This document shows, in pieces, positions 1 to 4,751 of a DNA stretch of 5,480 nucleotides (its first letter is position 1; each line of letters starts with the position of its first letter). The DNA comes from Peptococcaceae bacterium (lineage in GTDB: Bacteria; Bacillota; Dehalobacteriia; UBA4068; UBA4997). Made by a program: the position numbers and the translations under genes. The stretch spans positions 1-5,480 of the forward strand of contig JAHZFN010000068.1 in NCBI GenBank assembly GCA_019421315.1. Reading direction: 5' to 3'. Below the pieces are notes generated by a model, which was given only the letters and a program-made list of their open reading frames with translations, did no database searches and was not told where the DNA came from.

Positions 1-29
1 CTTTTCACACCCAGTCTGCGGTATGCCAT
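1..29 (-). CDS. rplQ: 50S ribosomal protein L17, N-terminal start only (partial)
   Basis: Only the first nine codons are present; they read MAYRRLGVK on the minus strand, and the gene runs off the left edge. L17 proteins commonly begin MAYRKLG or similar, and rplQ is the usual gene after rpoA in the bacterial alpha operon, so identity rests on both start and position. L17 is a large-subunit protein near the peptide exit tunnel. The ATG is preceded by a full-consensus AAGGAGGT (38–45) with 8 nt spacing, and the gap to the rpoA stop is 31 nt with no terminator, so it is almost certainly co-transcribed with rpoA. Confidence 0.9.
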
Positions 30-37
30 GAACCCAA

Positions 38-45
38 ACCTCCTT
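38..45 (-). promoter_or_regulatory. rplQ ribosome-binding site
   Basis: AAGGAGGT on the minus strand, 8 nt before the rplQ ATG. It is a full match to the anti-Shine-Dalgarno sequence and fixes the start of a gene of which only 29 nt are visible. It contrasts with the weaker AAGGGGG sites before rpoA and rpsK. Confidence 0.85.
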
Positions 46-60
46 CAAACTTATATGGGA

Positions 61-1008
61 TTAGTCTTCAGAGTTACGGAGAGATAAATCCAACTCTTCC
101 AACTTATGCATAACTTCTTCTAAAGATTTGCGACCCAAATTACGAACCTTCATCATATCTTCAGGTGTTTTCTGAGTCAATTCGCTAACAGTACTGATGC
201 CGGCACGTTTCAGGCAGTTGAAAGACCGAACGGAAAGATCCAATTCTTCAATGGTCATTTCCAAAAGCTTGCCTTTGCCGTCTTCCGGTGCGTCGGTAAT
301 GCCGATTTCATCGGGAACAGATTCAGAAAGATCACTGAATAATTTCATATATTTTATCAAGGTTCTGGCAGAAGAACTTACTGCTTCGTCAGGAGCAATG
401 GTTCCGTCTGTCCAAACATCCAAAGTGAGCTTATCCAAGTCAGTTTGCTCACCGTGTCTGGTTGTTTCGTAGATAGGAGTAACTTTTACAACGGGTGAGA
501 ACAAGGAATCAATGGGAATAACACCAATCGGTGCGCCTTCCTTTTTGTTTTTGTCTGCACCCACATAACCGCGGCCTTTGGCAACGGTTATGGTCATGAA
601 AAGTCTGCCGTCTACATCCAAGTCTGCAATATGATGTTCCGGATTTAAAATTTCAACATCTGCACCGCAACGAATATCGGCGGCCGTAACTTCGCCGGGA
701 CCGTTGGCTTCGATATAAATTGTCTGTTCTTCCTGACCATACATTTTGATACAGAGTTTTTTCAAGTTCAGGATGATGTCGGAAACGTCTTCCACAACAC
801 CGGGAACTGTTGCAAACTCATGAAGAACCCCCTCAATTTGAACAGAAGTAACTGCGGCACCCGGTAAAGATGATAACAGTACGCGTCGCAAAGCGTTGCC
901 GAGGGTGATACCATAGCCTTTTTCCAAAGGCTCAACAACAAATCTGCCGTAGGTATTATCCTCCGCCATTTCAACGCATTGAATTCTGGGCTTTTCAATT
1001 TCAAACAT
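61..1008 (-). CDS. rpoA: DNA-directed RNA polymerase subunit alpha
   Basis: This is the alpha subunit of RNA polymerase; its dimer nucleates assembly of beta and beta', and its C-terminal domain contacts UP elements and activators. At 315 aa it is of normal length. The N-terminal domain (about 1–232) carries the signature GYGITLGNALRRVLLSSLPG (31–50), followed by GVLHEFATVPGVVEDV. An acidic linker (about 233–249) leads to the C-terminal helix-hairpin-helix domain (about 250–315). There R261, N264, C265, G292, K294 and S295 align with E. coli R265, N268, C269, G296, K298 and S299, so the DNA-binding surface is intact. The start is an ATG 10 nt after AAGGGGG (1019–1025). It lies 55 nt after rpsD and 31 nt before rplQ, the standard alpha-operon position. 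The spacer to rpsD shows only a weak 5-bp inverted repeat at the rpsD stop and no terminator. Confidence 0.98.
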   Translation of the reverse strand: MFEIEKPRIQCVEMAEDNTYGRFVVEPLEKGYGITLGNALRRVLLSSLPGAAVTSVQIEGVLHEFATVPGVVEDVSDIILNLKKLCIKMYGQEEQTIYIEANGPGEVTAADIRCGADVEILNPEHHIADLDVDGRLFMTITVAKGRGYVGADKNKKEGAPIGVIPIDSLFSPVVKVTPIYETTRHGEQTDLDKLTLDVWTDGTIAPDEAVSSSARTLIKYMKLFSDLSESVPDEIGITDAPEDGKGKLLEMTIEELDLSVRSFNCLKRAGISTVSELTQKTPEDMMKVRNLGRKSLEEVMHKLEELDLSLRNSED

Positions 1009-1012
1009 TATA

Positions 1013-1027
1013 AATTTGCCCCCTTCC
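1013..1027 (-). promoter_or_regulatory. rpoA ribosome-binding region (non-consensus AAGGGGG)
   Basis: The minus strand reads GGAAGGGGGCAAATT, followed by TATA and the rpoA ATG. The core is GGGGG instead of GGAGG, so pairing with CCUCC of 16S rRNA would include one G·U wobble. It matches the block before rpsK (2096–2110) at 14 of 15 positions. Confidence 0.7.
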
Positions 1028-1063
1028 CATTAGCTAAAAAATACTGCAGCATTAAGTTAAAGC

Positions 1064-1690
1064 TTAACGAGAGTACAATTCAACTACTAATTGTTCGGTA
1101 ATCGGAATGTCGATATCTTCTCTGGTGGGCAAAGCAACAACTTTACCGGACAAATTAGCTTTATCAACATCTAACCATGCAGGGATGGATTTGGAAGCCA
1201 AAGCTTCGGCAATTTCTGCAAATTTGTTGGACTGTCTGCTTTTTTCTTTAACAGCAACAACATCGCCAACACGAACAATATAGGAAGCAATGTCAACTTT
1301 TTTACCGTTTACGGTAAAATGACCATGACCGATTAATTGACGAGCTTCAACACGGGAAGCTGCAAAACCCATACGATAAACAACATTGTCCAGACGGGTT
1401 TCCAACAAAGTGAGAAGGTTTTCACCTGCTACACCGCCGCGGCGTTCTGCTTCTGCAAAAACGGAGCGGAATTGTTTTTCCTGAACACCGTAAACACGGC
1501 GAACTTTTTGTTTTTCTCTGAGCTGGAGACCATACTCAGAAACTTTTTTGCGTTGTTGACCATGCTGACCGGGAGCATAAGGTCTTTTAACAATAGCACA
1601 TTTATCACTATAGCAGCGGTCGCCTTTCAGGTACAATTTCATACCTTCTCTGCGGCAAAGTCTGCAAACGGATTCAGTATATCTTGCCAT
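1064..1690 (-). CDS. rpsD: 30S ribosomal protein S4 (zinc-binding, C+ form)
   Basis: S4 is a primary 16S rRNA-binding protein that starts 30S assembly, shapes the mRNA entry site and, in studied bacteria, represses its own operon. The 208-aa product has the usual length. C9, C12, C26 and C31 form the four-cysteine zinc site known from Thermus and Geobacillus S4, so this is the zinc-dependent version. Next comes the conserved KRPYAPGQHG segment (36–44), then the S4 RNA-binding domain (about 98–160; RLDNVVYRMGFA, ASRVEARQLI, GHFTVNGKKVD), and a C-terminal LVVELYSR like that of other S4 proteins. The ATG follows AGGAGGT (1701–1707), which overlaps the rpsK TAG stop, giving a 15-nt gap. Location inside the alpha operon differs from B. 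subtilis, where rpsD is unlinked. Confidence 0.98.
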   Translation of the reverse strand: MARYTESVCRLCRREGMKLYLKGDRCYSDKCAIVKRPYAPGQHGQQRKKVSEYGLQLREKQKVRRVYGVQEKQFRSVFAEAERRGGVAGENLLTLLETRLDNVVYRMGFAASRVEARQLIGHGHFTVNGKKVDIASYIVRVGDVVAVKEKSRQSNKFAEIAEALASKSIPAWLDVDKANLSGKVVALPTREDIDIPITEQLVVELYSR

Positions 1691-1700
1691 TCTTCTGATT

Positions 1701-1707
1701 ACCTCCT
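1701..1707 (-). promoter_or_regulatory. rpsD ribosome-binding site overlapping the rpsK stop
   Basis: AGGAGGT on the minus strand, sharing two bases with the rpsK TAG stop (1706–1708) and lying 10 nt before the rpsD ATG. Ribosomes finishing rpsK would run over this site, consistent with translational coupling of S11 and S4. Confidence 0.75.
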
Positions 1708-2092
1708 AAACTCTTCTTCTCTTAGGTGGTCTGCAACCATTGTGAGGGATAGGGGTTACGTCCTTGATCATGGTGATTTCCAAACCTGCTGCCTGCAATG
1801 CACGGATTGCAGCTTCGCGGCCTGCACCGGGACCTTTTACCATACACTCAACTTGACGCAGGCCATGCACCATAGCTTCTCTTGCGGCAACTTCAGCAGC
1901 CTGCTGAGCGGCAAAAGGAGTGCTTTTTTTGGAACCACGGAAGCCTTGAGCGCCGGCAGTGGACCAAGATAATGCATTACCGTCTTTGTCAGTAATTGTT
2001 ACAATAGTGTTGTTAAAAGAGGATTGGATATGAGCAACGCCATATTCAACATTCTTTTTTTCTCTTCTTCTACGAACTTGTCTGCGAGCCAA
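1706..2092 (-). CDS. rpsK: 30S ribosomal protein S11
   Basis: S11 is a platform protein of the 30S subunit that contacts 16S rRNA and lies near the mRNA exit (E-site) region. The 128-aa product has normal length. It has a basic N-terminus (MARRQVRRRREKKN), the conserved HIQSSFNNTIVTITD (21–35), GFRGSKKSTPFAAQ (50–63), KGPGAGREAAIRAL (86–99) and the diagnostic C-terminus DVTPIPHNGCRPPKRRRV. The start codon is TTG (2092–2090). No ATG or GTG in frame would preserve the family N-terminus, and the site AAGGGGG lies 9 nt upstream, so TTG is well supported. The 18-nt gap after rpsM consists only of ribosome-binding site and spacer. An ATG-only gene finder would mis-start this gene. Confidence 0.97.
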   Translation of the reverse strand: MARRQVRRRREKKNVEYGVAHIQSSFNNTIVTITDKDGNALSWSTAGAQGFRGSKKSTPFAAQQAAEVAAREAMVHGLRQVECMVKGPGAGREAAIRALQAAGLEITMIKDVTPIPHNGCRPPKRRRV

Positions 2093-2095
2093 AGT

Positions 2096-2110
2096 AATTT
2101 ACCCCCTTCC
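2096..2110 (-). promoter_or_regulatory. rpsK ribosome-binding region deciding a TTG start
   Basis: The minus strand reads GGAAGGGGGTAAATT, beginning right after the rpsM stop, then ACT and the TTG start. The AAGGGGG core (2102–2108) is 9 nt from TTG. It supports the non-ATG start and nearly duplicates the rpoA site at 1013–1027. Confidence 0.75.
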
Positions 2111-2479
2111 TTATTTACGTTTACCTGCAACTGTACGTTTCGGACCTTTGCGGGTTCTTGCGTTAGTTTTGGTTTTTTGACCGCGAACGGGCAAACCGCG
2201 ACTATGGCGGATACCACGATAACAGCCGATTTCGGTTAATCTCTTAATATTCAGGGCGATTTCTCTTCTCAAATCACCTTCAACGATTGTTGTTTTGTCC
2301 AATTCTTCACGGATACGACCCAATTCGTCTTCTGTCAGGTCTTTAACTCTTGTATCCGGATTTACGTCTGCCGCTTTCAACACACGTTGAGAAGTTGGCA
2401 AACCTACACCATAGATATAAGTCATAGCGACTTCGATACGCTTATCTCTTGGTAAGTCAACACCAGCAATACGTGCCAT
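2111..2479 (-). CDS. rpsM: 30S ribosomal protein S13
   Basis: S13 sits in the 30S head, contacts the P-site tRNA and bridges to the 50S subunit. The 122-aa product begins MARIAGVDLPRDKR, as S13 proteins do, has a helix-two-turn-helix-like region (YGVGLPTSQRVLKAADV, 23–39), and ends with the rRNA/tRNA-binding tail GIRHSRGLPVRGQ, TNARTRKGPKR and a lysine/arginine-rich end. The frame is open upstream to a GTG at 2512 and an ATG at 2488. The start at 2479 is chosen because it gives the family N-terminus and lies 11 nt after GGAGGT (2491–2496); the ATG at 2488 would be only 2 nt from that site. It is the first gene after the 139-nt structured spacer and the first gene of the alpha-operon block rpsM-rpsK-rpsD-rpoA-rplQ. 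Confidence 0.97.
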   Translation of the reverse strand: MARIAGVDLPRDKRIEVAMTYIYGVGLPTSQRVLKAADVNPDTRVKDLTEDELGRIREELDKTTIVEGDLRREIALNIKRLTEIGCYRGIRHSRGLPVRGQKTKTNARTRKGPKRTVAGKRK

Positions 2480-2513
2480 CGAGTACATACACCTCCATAA
2501 CAATACTTTCACC

Positions 2514-2537
2514 GGTTTATTTTAAAATAAACAAACC
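2514..2537 (-). repeat. 24-nt hairpin / 18-bp perfect palindrome upstream of rpsM
   Basis: As RNA the minus strand can fold with GGUUUGUUU pairing to AAAUAAACC (8 Watson-Crick pairs and one G·U) around a 6-nt loop. As DNA, 2515–2532 is a perfect palindrome, GTTTATTTTAAAATAAAC. It ends 17 nt before the rpsM GGAGGT. No run of U follows, so it is not an intrinsic terminator. It could be a leader stem, an operator-like site or chance in AT-rich DNA. Confidence 0.5.
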
Positions 2538-2559
2538 TTTAATTTATAAAAAATTTCTA

Positions 2560-2581
2560 TCTGCAATTTTATTCTGCAATT
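2560..2581 (-). repeat. Two direct copies of AATTGCAGA, 13-nt period
   Basis: AATTGCAGA occurs at 2573–2581 and again at 2560–2568 on the minus strand, separated by 4 nt. Identical 9-mers so close together in the operon's only real spacer could be a binding site or a duplication. The period of 13 nt does not match one helical turn. Confidence 0.45.
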
Positions 2582-2597
2582 AATTTTGCCAATATGT

Positions 2598-2612
2598 TAC
2601 CCCAAAGGGGCA
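2598..2612 (-). other. Small hairpin just after rpmJ
   Basis: The transcript reads UGCCCC-UUU-GGGGUA, a 6-bp stem (4 G–C, 1 U–A, 1 G·U) with a 3-nt loop, starting 6 nt after the rpmJ stop. The following bases (ACATATTGG) are not a U-tract, so it lacks the form of an intrinsic terminator. A processing or mRNA-stability stem is possible. Confidence 0.4.
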
Positions 2613-2618
2613 GCAGTC

Positions 2619-2732
2619 TTAGCCTTGTTTTTGTTTGTGTTTGGGGTTGGAGCAGATAACCATAACAGTACCTCTGCGTTTGATAACCTTGCATTTTTCA
2701 CAGATAGGTTTTGCTGAAGCGCGAACTTTCAC
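2619..2732 (-). CDS. rpmJ: 50S ribosomal protein L36 (zinc-binding, C+ form)
   Basis: L36 is the smallest large-subunit protein and helps organise 23S rRNA. The 37-codon gene reads MKVRASAKPICEKCKVIKRR, then GTVMVICSNPKHKQKQG, a full-length match to bacterial L36. C11, C14, C27 and H32 form the zinc-ribbon ligands, so this is the zinc-dependent version. The start is GTG (2732–2730), supported by GGAGGT (2740–2745) 7 nt upstream and by the universal MKVR N-terminus; the stop is TAA at 2619–2621. It lies 42 nt after infA, its usual neighbour. It is easily missed because of its size and GTG start. Confidence 0.97.
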   Translation of the reverse strand: MKVRASAKPICEKCKVIKRRGTVMVICSNPKHKQKQG

Positions 2733-2739
2733 TGTCCTT

Positions 2740-2745
2740 ACCTCC
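2740..2745 (-). promoter_or_regulatory. rpmJ ribosome-binding site deciding a GTG start
   Basis: GGAGGT on the minus strand, 7 nt before the GTG at 2732. There is no ATG in frame between this site and the conserved KVRAS residues, so the GTG start is the only sensible one. Confidence 0.8.
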
Positions 2746-2755
2746 CTTAACAAAT

Positions 2756-2769
2756 AGAGCAAACGCTCT
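2756..2769 (-). other. Short hairpin in the infA–rpmJ spacer
   Basis: The minus strand reads AGAGC-GTTT-GCTCT, a 5-bp stem with a 4-nt loop, shortly after the infA stop and about 10 nt before the rpmJ ribosome-binding site. The following TATTTGTT is too weak a T-run for a strong terminator. At most it is a minor attenuation or stability element. Confidence 0.3.
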
Positions 2770-2774
2770 TAACA

Positions 2775-2993
2775 TTACTTGTAACGATAGATGATACGAC
2801 CACGTTTTAAGTCGTATGGAGAAAGAGCAACGGTTACTCTGTCTCCGGGCAAAATGCGAATAAAGTTCATGCGGATTTTGCCTGAAACGTGCGCCAAAAC
2901 CATATGCCCGTTTTCCAGCTCAACATTGAACATGGCATTGGGCAGAGGATCAACAACCACGCCGTCAACTTCGATTTCATCTACTTTAGACAT
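2775..2993 (-). CDS. infA: Translation initiation factor IF-1
   Basis: IF-1 binds the A site of the 30S subunit and stimulates IF-2 and IF-3 during initiation. The 72-aa product is a single S1-type OB fold and matches the family across its full length: MSKVDEIEVDGVVVDPLPNA, then FNVELENGHMVLAHVSGKI, RMNFIRILPGDRVTV and SPYDLKRGRIIYRYK. The ATG is preceded by AAGGAGG with about 10 nt spacing, lying inside the 3' end of the upstream KOW gene, and the intergenic gap is only 3 nt, so translation is probably coupled. Its place before rpmJ is conserved in Bacillota. Confidence 0.98.
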   Translation of the reverse strand: MSKVDEIEVDGVVVDPLPNAMFNVELENGHMVLAHVSGKIRMNFIRILPGDRVTVALSPYDLKRGRIIYRYK

Positions 2994-2996
2994 ATC

Positions 2997-3314
2997 TTAC
3001 ACGCCTCCTTGCTTTAACCCGGTCAATCCCAACGAATTAAAAAATTCGTTAATTTCTTTTGATGTTATGACACTTTTGTTTAATACTTTTTCTTTGAAAT
3101 TTTCATTTACAGTATTGGTTTTTTGCAAATGCACAGGGTTTTTGACTTTTGGGTTTTCGGCGTTTCTTTTTCTGCCGTCCACCAAAAGCGCTCTGCCCCT
3201 TGCTTCATCCAAAGCATAGATTAGATAATAATGACCTTTATCACGACCTGCCTTAGAATAAACCAACTGACCAATCTCAAAACCGTGTATCAAGCTGTTC
3301 GCCTTCACATTCAT
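2997..3314 (-). CDS. KOW-domain RNA-binding protein (L14e/L6e/L27e-like), between map and infA
   Basis: This is a small, basic, 105-aa protein. Residues about 13–65 form an SH3-like KOW module: FEIGQLVYSKAGRDKGHYYL (12–31), then a VDGRKR strand (45–50) and PKVKNPVHLQKTN (55–67). This pattern is typical of the Bacillota proteins annotated as L14e/L6e/L27e-like RNA-binding proteins. B. subtilis has a comparable small gene at this locus (ybzG, from memory). The C-terminal 38 residues look less conserved, rich in N and K, with a possible helix (SKEINEFFNSLG). The function is not established; the operon position suggests a ribosome- or rRNA-associated role. Start choice: the map stop overlaps GAGGTGG, which is 8 nt from the ATG at 3314 and 5 nt from an adjacent ATG at 3317. 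A GTG at 3323 lies within that site and is unlikely. Confidence 0.88.
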   Translation of the reverse strand: MNVKANSLIHGFEIGQLVYSKAGRDKGHYYLIYALDEARGRALLVDGRKRNAENPKVKNPVHLQKTNTVNENFKEKVLNKSVITSKEINEFFNSLGLTGLKQGGV

Positions 3315-3324
3315 CATAACCACC

Positions 3325-4071
3325 TCACAGTACAGTCAGCAATCTGGGACCTTTAGGAGTTATTGCCACGGTGTTTTCAAAATGCGCCGACGGCATTAAA
3401 TCCTTGGTAACCACAGTCCAACCATCTGATAAAGTAATAACCTTATGAGTTCCCATATTGACCATAGGTTCTATGGCAAGTGCCATGCCATTTACCAGCT
3501 TCATTCCGGAGCCGGCTTTTCCGTAATTGGGAACAGCGGGATCTTCGTGCATTCTTTTGCCGATGCCGTGCCCCGTGTAATCACGAACCACCGAAAATCC
3601 TGCTTTTTCCACAGTTTTTTGCACGCTGTGCGCTATATCGCCCAAGCGGTTATTACAAACGGCCTTTTCCCAGCCTTTTTGCAGGCTCAACTCCGTAACC
3701 TCAAGCAGCCGCCTGGTTTCGGGGTCAATTTCACCCACGGCAAAGGTGCGGGCTGCGTCGCCGCAGTAGCCGTTTTTTTCCGCTCCGACATCAATACTGA
3801 TGATATCTCCCGCCTTCAGCACCCGATCGTTCGGAATGCCGTGCACCACCTGTTCATTCACAGAGGCACAGATACTGGCGGGAAATCCACCGTATCCGAG
3901 AAACAGAGGCCTTGCACCTCGGCTTCTGATTAGTTTTTCGGCAGCAATGTCCAGATCCTTGGTGGTTATGCCGGGGCGAACCATTTCCGCCATCAAAGCC
4001 AAAACCTCCGCCACAATATAACCTGCCCGCCGCATCTTTTCGATTTCTGCCTGATTTTTAATCGTTAACAT
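3325..4071 (-). CDS. map: Methionine aminopeptidase, type I
   Basis: This enzyme removes the initiator methionine from nascent cytosolic proteins with small second residues, using a dinuclear metal centre in a pita-bread fold. The 248-aa length is typical of the bacterial type Ia enzyme, with no N-terminal zinc-finger extension. Metal ligands are D94, D105 (GYCGDAARTF), H168 (TGHGIG), E201 (AIEPMV) and E232 (HFENT). H77 (VVHGIP) and H175 (MHEDP) match the substrate-contacting histidines of the E. coli enzyme. The frame extends upstream to a TTG at 4089, but the ATG at 4071 gives the family start MLTIK and lies 1 nt after the adk TAA (TAAAATG). No strong GGAGG precedes it, only GGAAAAG inside the end of adk, so translation probably depends on coupling to adk. 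By eye its third-codon positions are more GC-rich than those of the ribosomal genes, consistent with lower expression. Confidence 0.97.
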   Translation of the reverse strand: MLTIKNQAEIEKMRRAGYIVAEVLALMAEMVRPGITTKDLDIAAEKLIRSRGARPLFLGYGGFPASICASVNEQVVHGIPNDRVLKAGDIISIDVGAEKNGYCGDAARTFAVGEIDPETRRLLEVTELSLQKGWEKAVCNNRLGDIAHSVQKTVEKAGFSVVRDYTGHGIGKRMHEDPAVPNYGKAGSGMKLVNGMALAIEPMVNMGTHKVITLSDGWTVVTKDLMPSAHFENTVAITPKGPRLLTVL

Positions 4072-4072
4072 T

Positions 4073-4723
4073 TTACCATTCTTTTCCAAGGCCTTTGCCG
4101 ATGGCAGTTAAAACTTCGTTGATGGCTTGGTTGCCGTCAACTTCCTGCAAAAGACCTTTTTCAGCATAATAATCAATTAACGGTTTGGAATTTTCAACGT
4201 AAACGTTTAAGCGGTTTTTGATTGTATCTTCGGAATCGTCTTTTCTCTGATACAATTCGCCGCCGCACTCATCGCACACGCCCTCTTTGGCAGGGGGATT
4301 GTACATGAGATGGAAGCTGGCTCCACAGCCTTTGCAAACTCTGCGGCCGGTCAGTCTGTCTACCAAACTGTTCAAATCAACATCAATGTTGACAACGGCG
4401 TCCAGAGGTTTTTCAACCTCGGTCAGATATTCCTGCAGGCTGTCAGCCTGAGCAATAGTTCTGGGAAAACCGTCCAGGATAAAACCGTCTTTGCAGTCGG
4501 CTTCTTCCAAACGGTCTTTAACGATACCGAATGTTACTTCATCGGGAACGAGTTTGCCTTCGGAAATATATTGTTCTGCCAATTTGCCCATTTCAGTGCC
4601 TGCCTTCATGGCGGCTCTGAAGATATCGCCTGTGGAGATATGGGGAACGAACAATTTTTTTGCCATAACGTCGGCTTGGGTGCCTTTGCCGGCACCGGGA
4701 GCGCCCATTAATACGAGTCTCAT
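4073..4723 (-). CDS. adk: Adenylate kinase (zinc-LID type)
   Basis: Adenylate kinase interconverts ATP + AMP and 2 ADP, keeping the adenylate pool balanced in the cytosol. The 216-aa length fits the long bacterial form. Features in order: P-loop GAPGAGKGT (7–15), AMP-binding STGDIFR (30–36), DGFPRT (84–89), then the LID domain (about 127–164) with C130, C133, C150 and C153 as a four-cysteine zinc site, as in Gram-positive enzymes. GRR (126–128), R160 and R171 are likely nucleotide-contacting arginines. The ATG follows AAGGTGA with good spacing, 28 nt after secY. The secY–adk–map order is standard in Bacillota. The stop is 1 nt before the map ATG. Confidence 0.98.
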   Translation of the reverse strand: MRLVLMGAPGAGKGTQADVMAKKLFVPHISTGDIFRAAMKAGTEMGKLAEQYISEGKLVPDEVTFGIVKDRLEEADCKDGFILDGFPRTIAQADSLQEYLTEVEKPLDAVVNIDVDLNSLVDRLTGRRVCKGCGASFHLMYNPPAKEGVCDECGGELYQRKDDSEDTIKNRLNVYVENSKPLIDYYAEKGLLQEVDGNQAINEVLTAIGKGLGKEW

Positions 4724-4751
4724 TTTTATTTCACCTTTTATTTCTTAAAGC

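Larger units (their letters stand above)
2480..2618 (-). promoter_or_regulatory. AT-rich rpmJ–rpsM spacer, candidate alpha-operon leader
   Basis: This is the longest non-coding stretch in the window (139 nt); all other spacers are 55 nt or less. Read in the direction of transcription it holds a 6-bp hairpin just after rpmJ, two AATTGCAGA copies, an AT-rich tract with TATAAA, a 24-nt hairpin, and the rpsM ribosome-binding site GGAGGT. A weak sigma-A-like pair TTGGCA / TAAAAT exists, but its spacer is only 15 nt. In E. coli, S4 represses the alpha operon by binding a pseudoknot at the rpsM start; with rpsD downstream here, an analogous control is possible. I could not recognise that pseudoknot, so the role is inferred from position. 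Confidence 0.4.

Noticed and set aside
1056..1068. Inverted repeat GTTAA-GCT-TTAAC at the rpsD stop.
   Set aside because: It is a 5-bp, A/T-dominated stem overlapping the stop codon, with no T-tract; it is too weak to call a terminator or regulatory site.
1337..1972. A 211-codon open frame on the plus strand, antisense to rpsD and rpsK.
   Set aside because: It is the complement of two certain ribosomal genes, its translation is low-complexity F/S/T/N-rich with no recognisable domain, and it spans the rpsK–rpsD junction, as expected for a shadow frame.
2480..2512. An in-frame upstream extension of rpsM starting at a GTG (2512) or ATG (2488).
   Set aside because: The GTG start would put the GGAGGT site inside the coding region, the ATG at 2488 is only 2 nt from that site, and S13 proteins begin MARIAG.
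2549..2594. A sigma-A promoter in the rpmJ–rpsM spacer (TTGGCA with TAAAAT, or TATAAA alone).
   Set aside because: The TTGGCA–TAAAAT pair has only a 15-nt gap, and TATAAA has no good -35 at 16–18 nt. I kept it only as a possibility within the spacer, not as a called promoter.
2598..2612. The hairpin after rpmJ as an intrinsic terminator ending the upstream operon.
   Set aside because: The stem is short and no U-tract follows it, so read-through into rpsM is the simpler reading.
3445..3933. A 162-codon open frame on the plus strand, antisense to map.
   Set aside because: It lies wholly within a map gene with all catalytic residues intact, and its translation resembles no protein family I know.
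4072..4089. A TTG start for map that would overlap adk by 17 nt.
   Set aside because: It has no suitable ribosome-binding site and adds six residues not typical of the family; the ATG at 4071 gives the usual MLTIK start.
4310..4711. A 133-codon open frame on the plus strand, antisense to adk.
   Set aside because: It is fully covered by a complete adenylate kinase gene; the open frame reflects codon bias of adk on the other strand.
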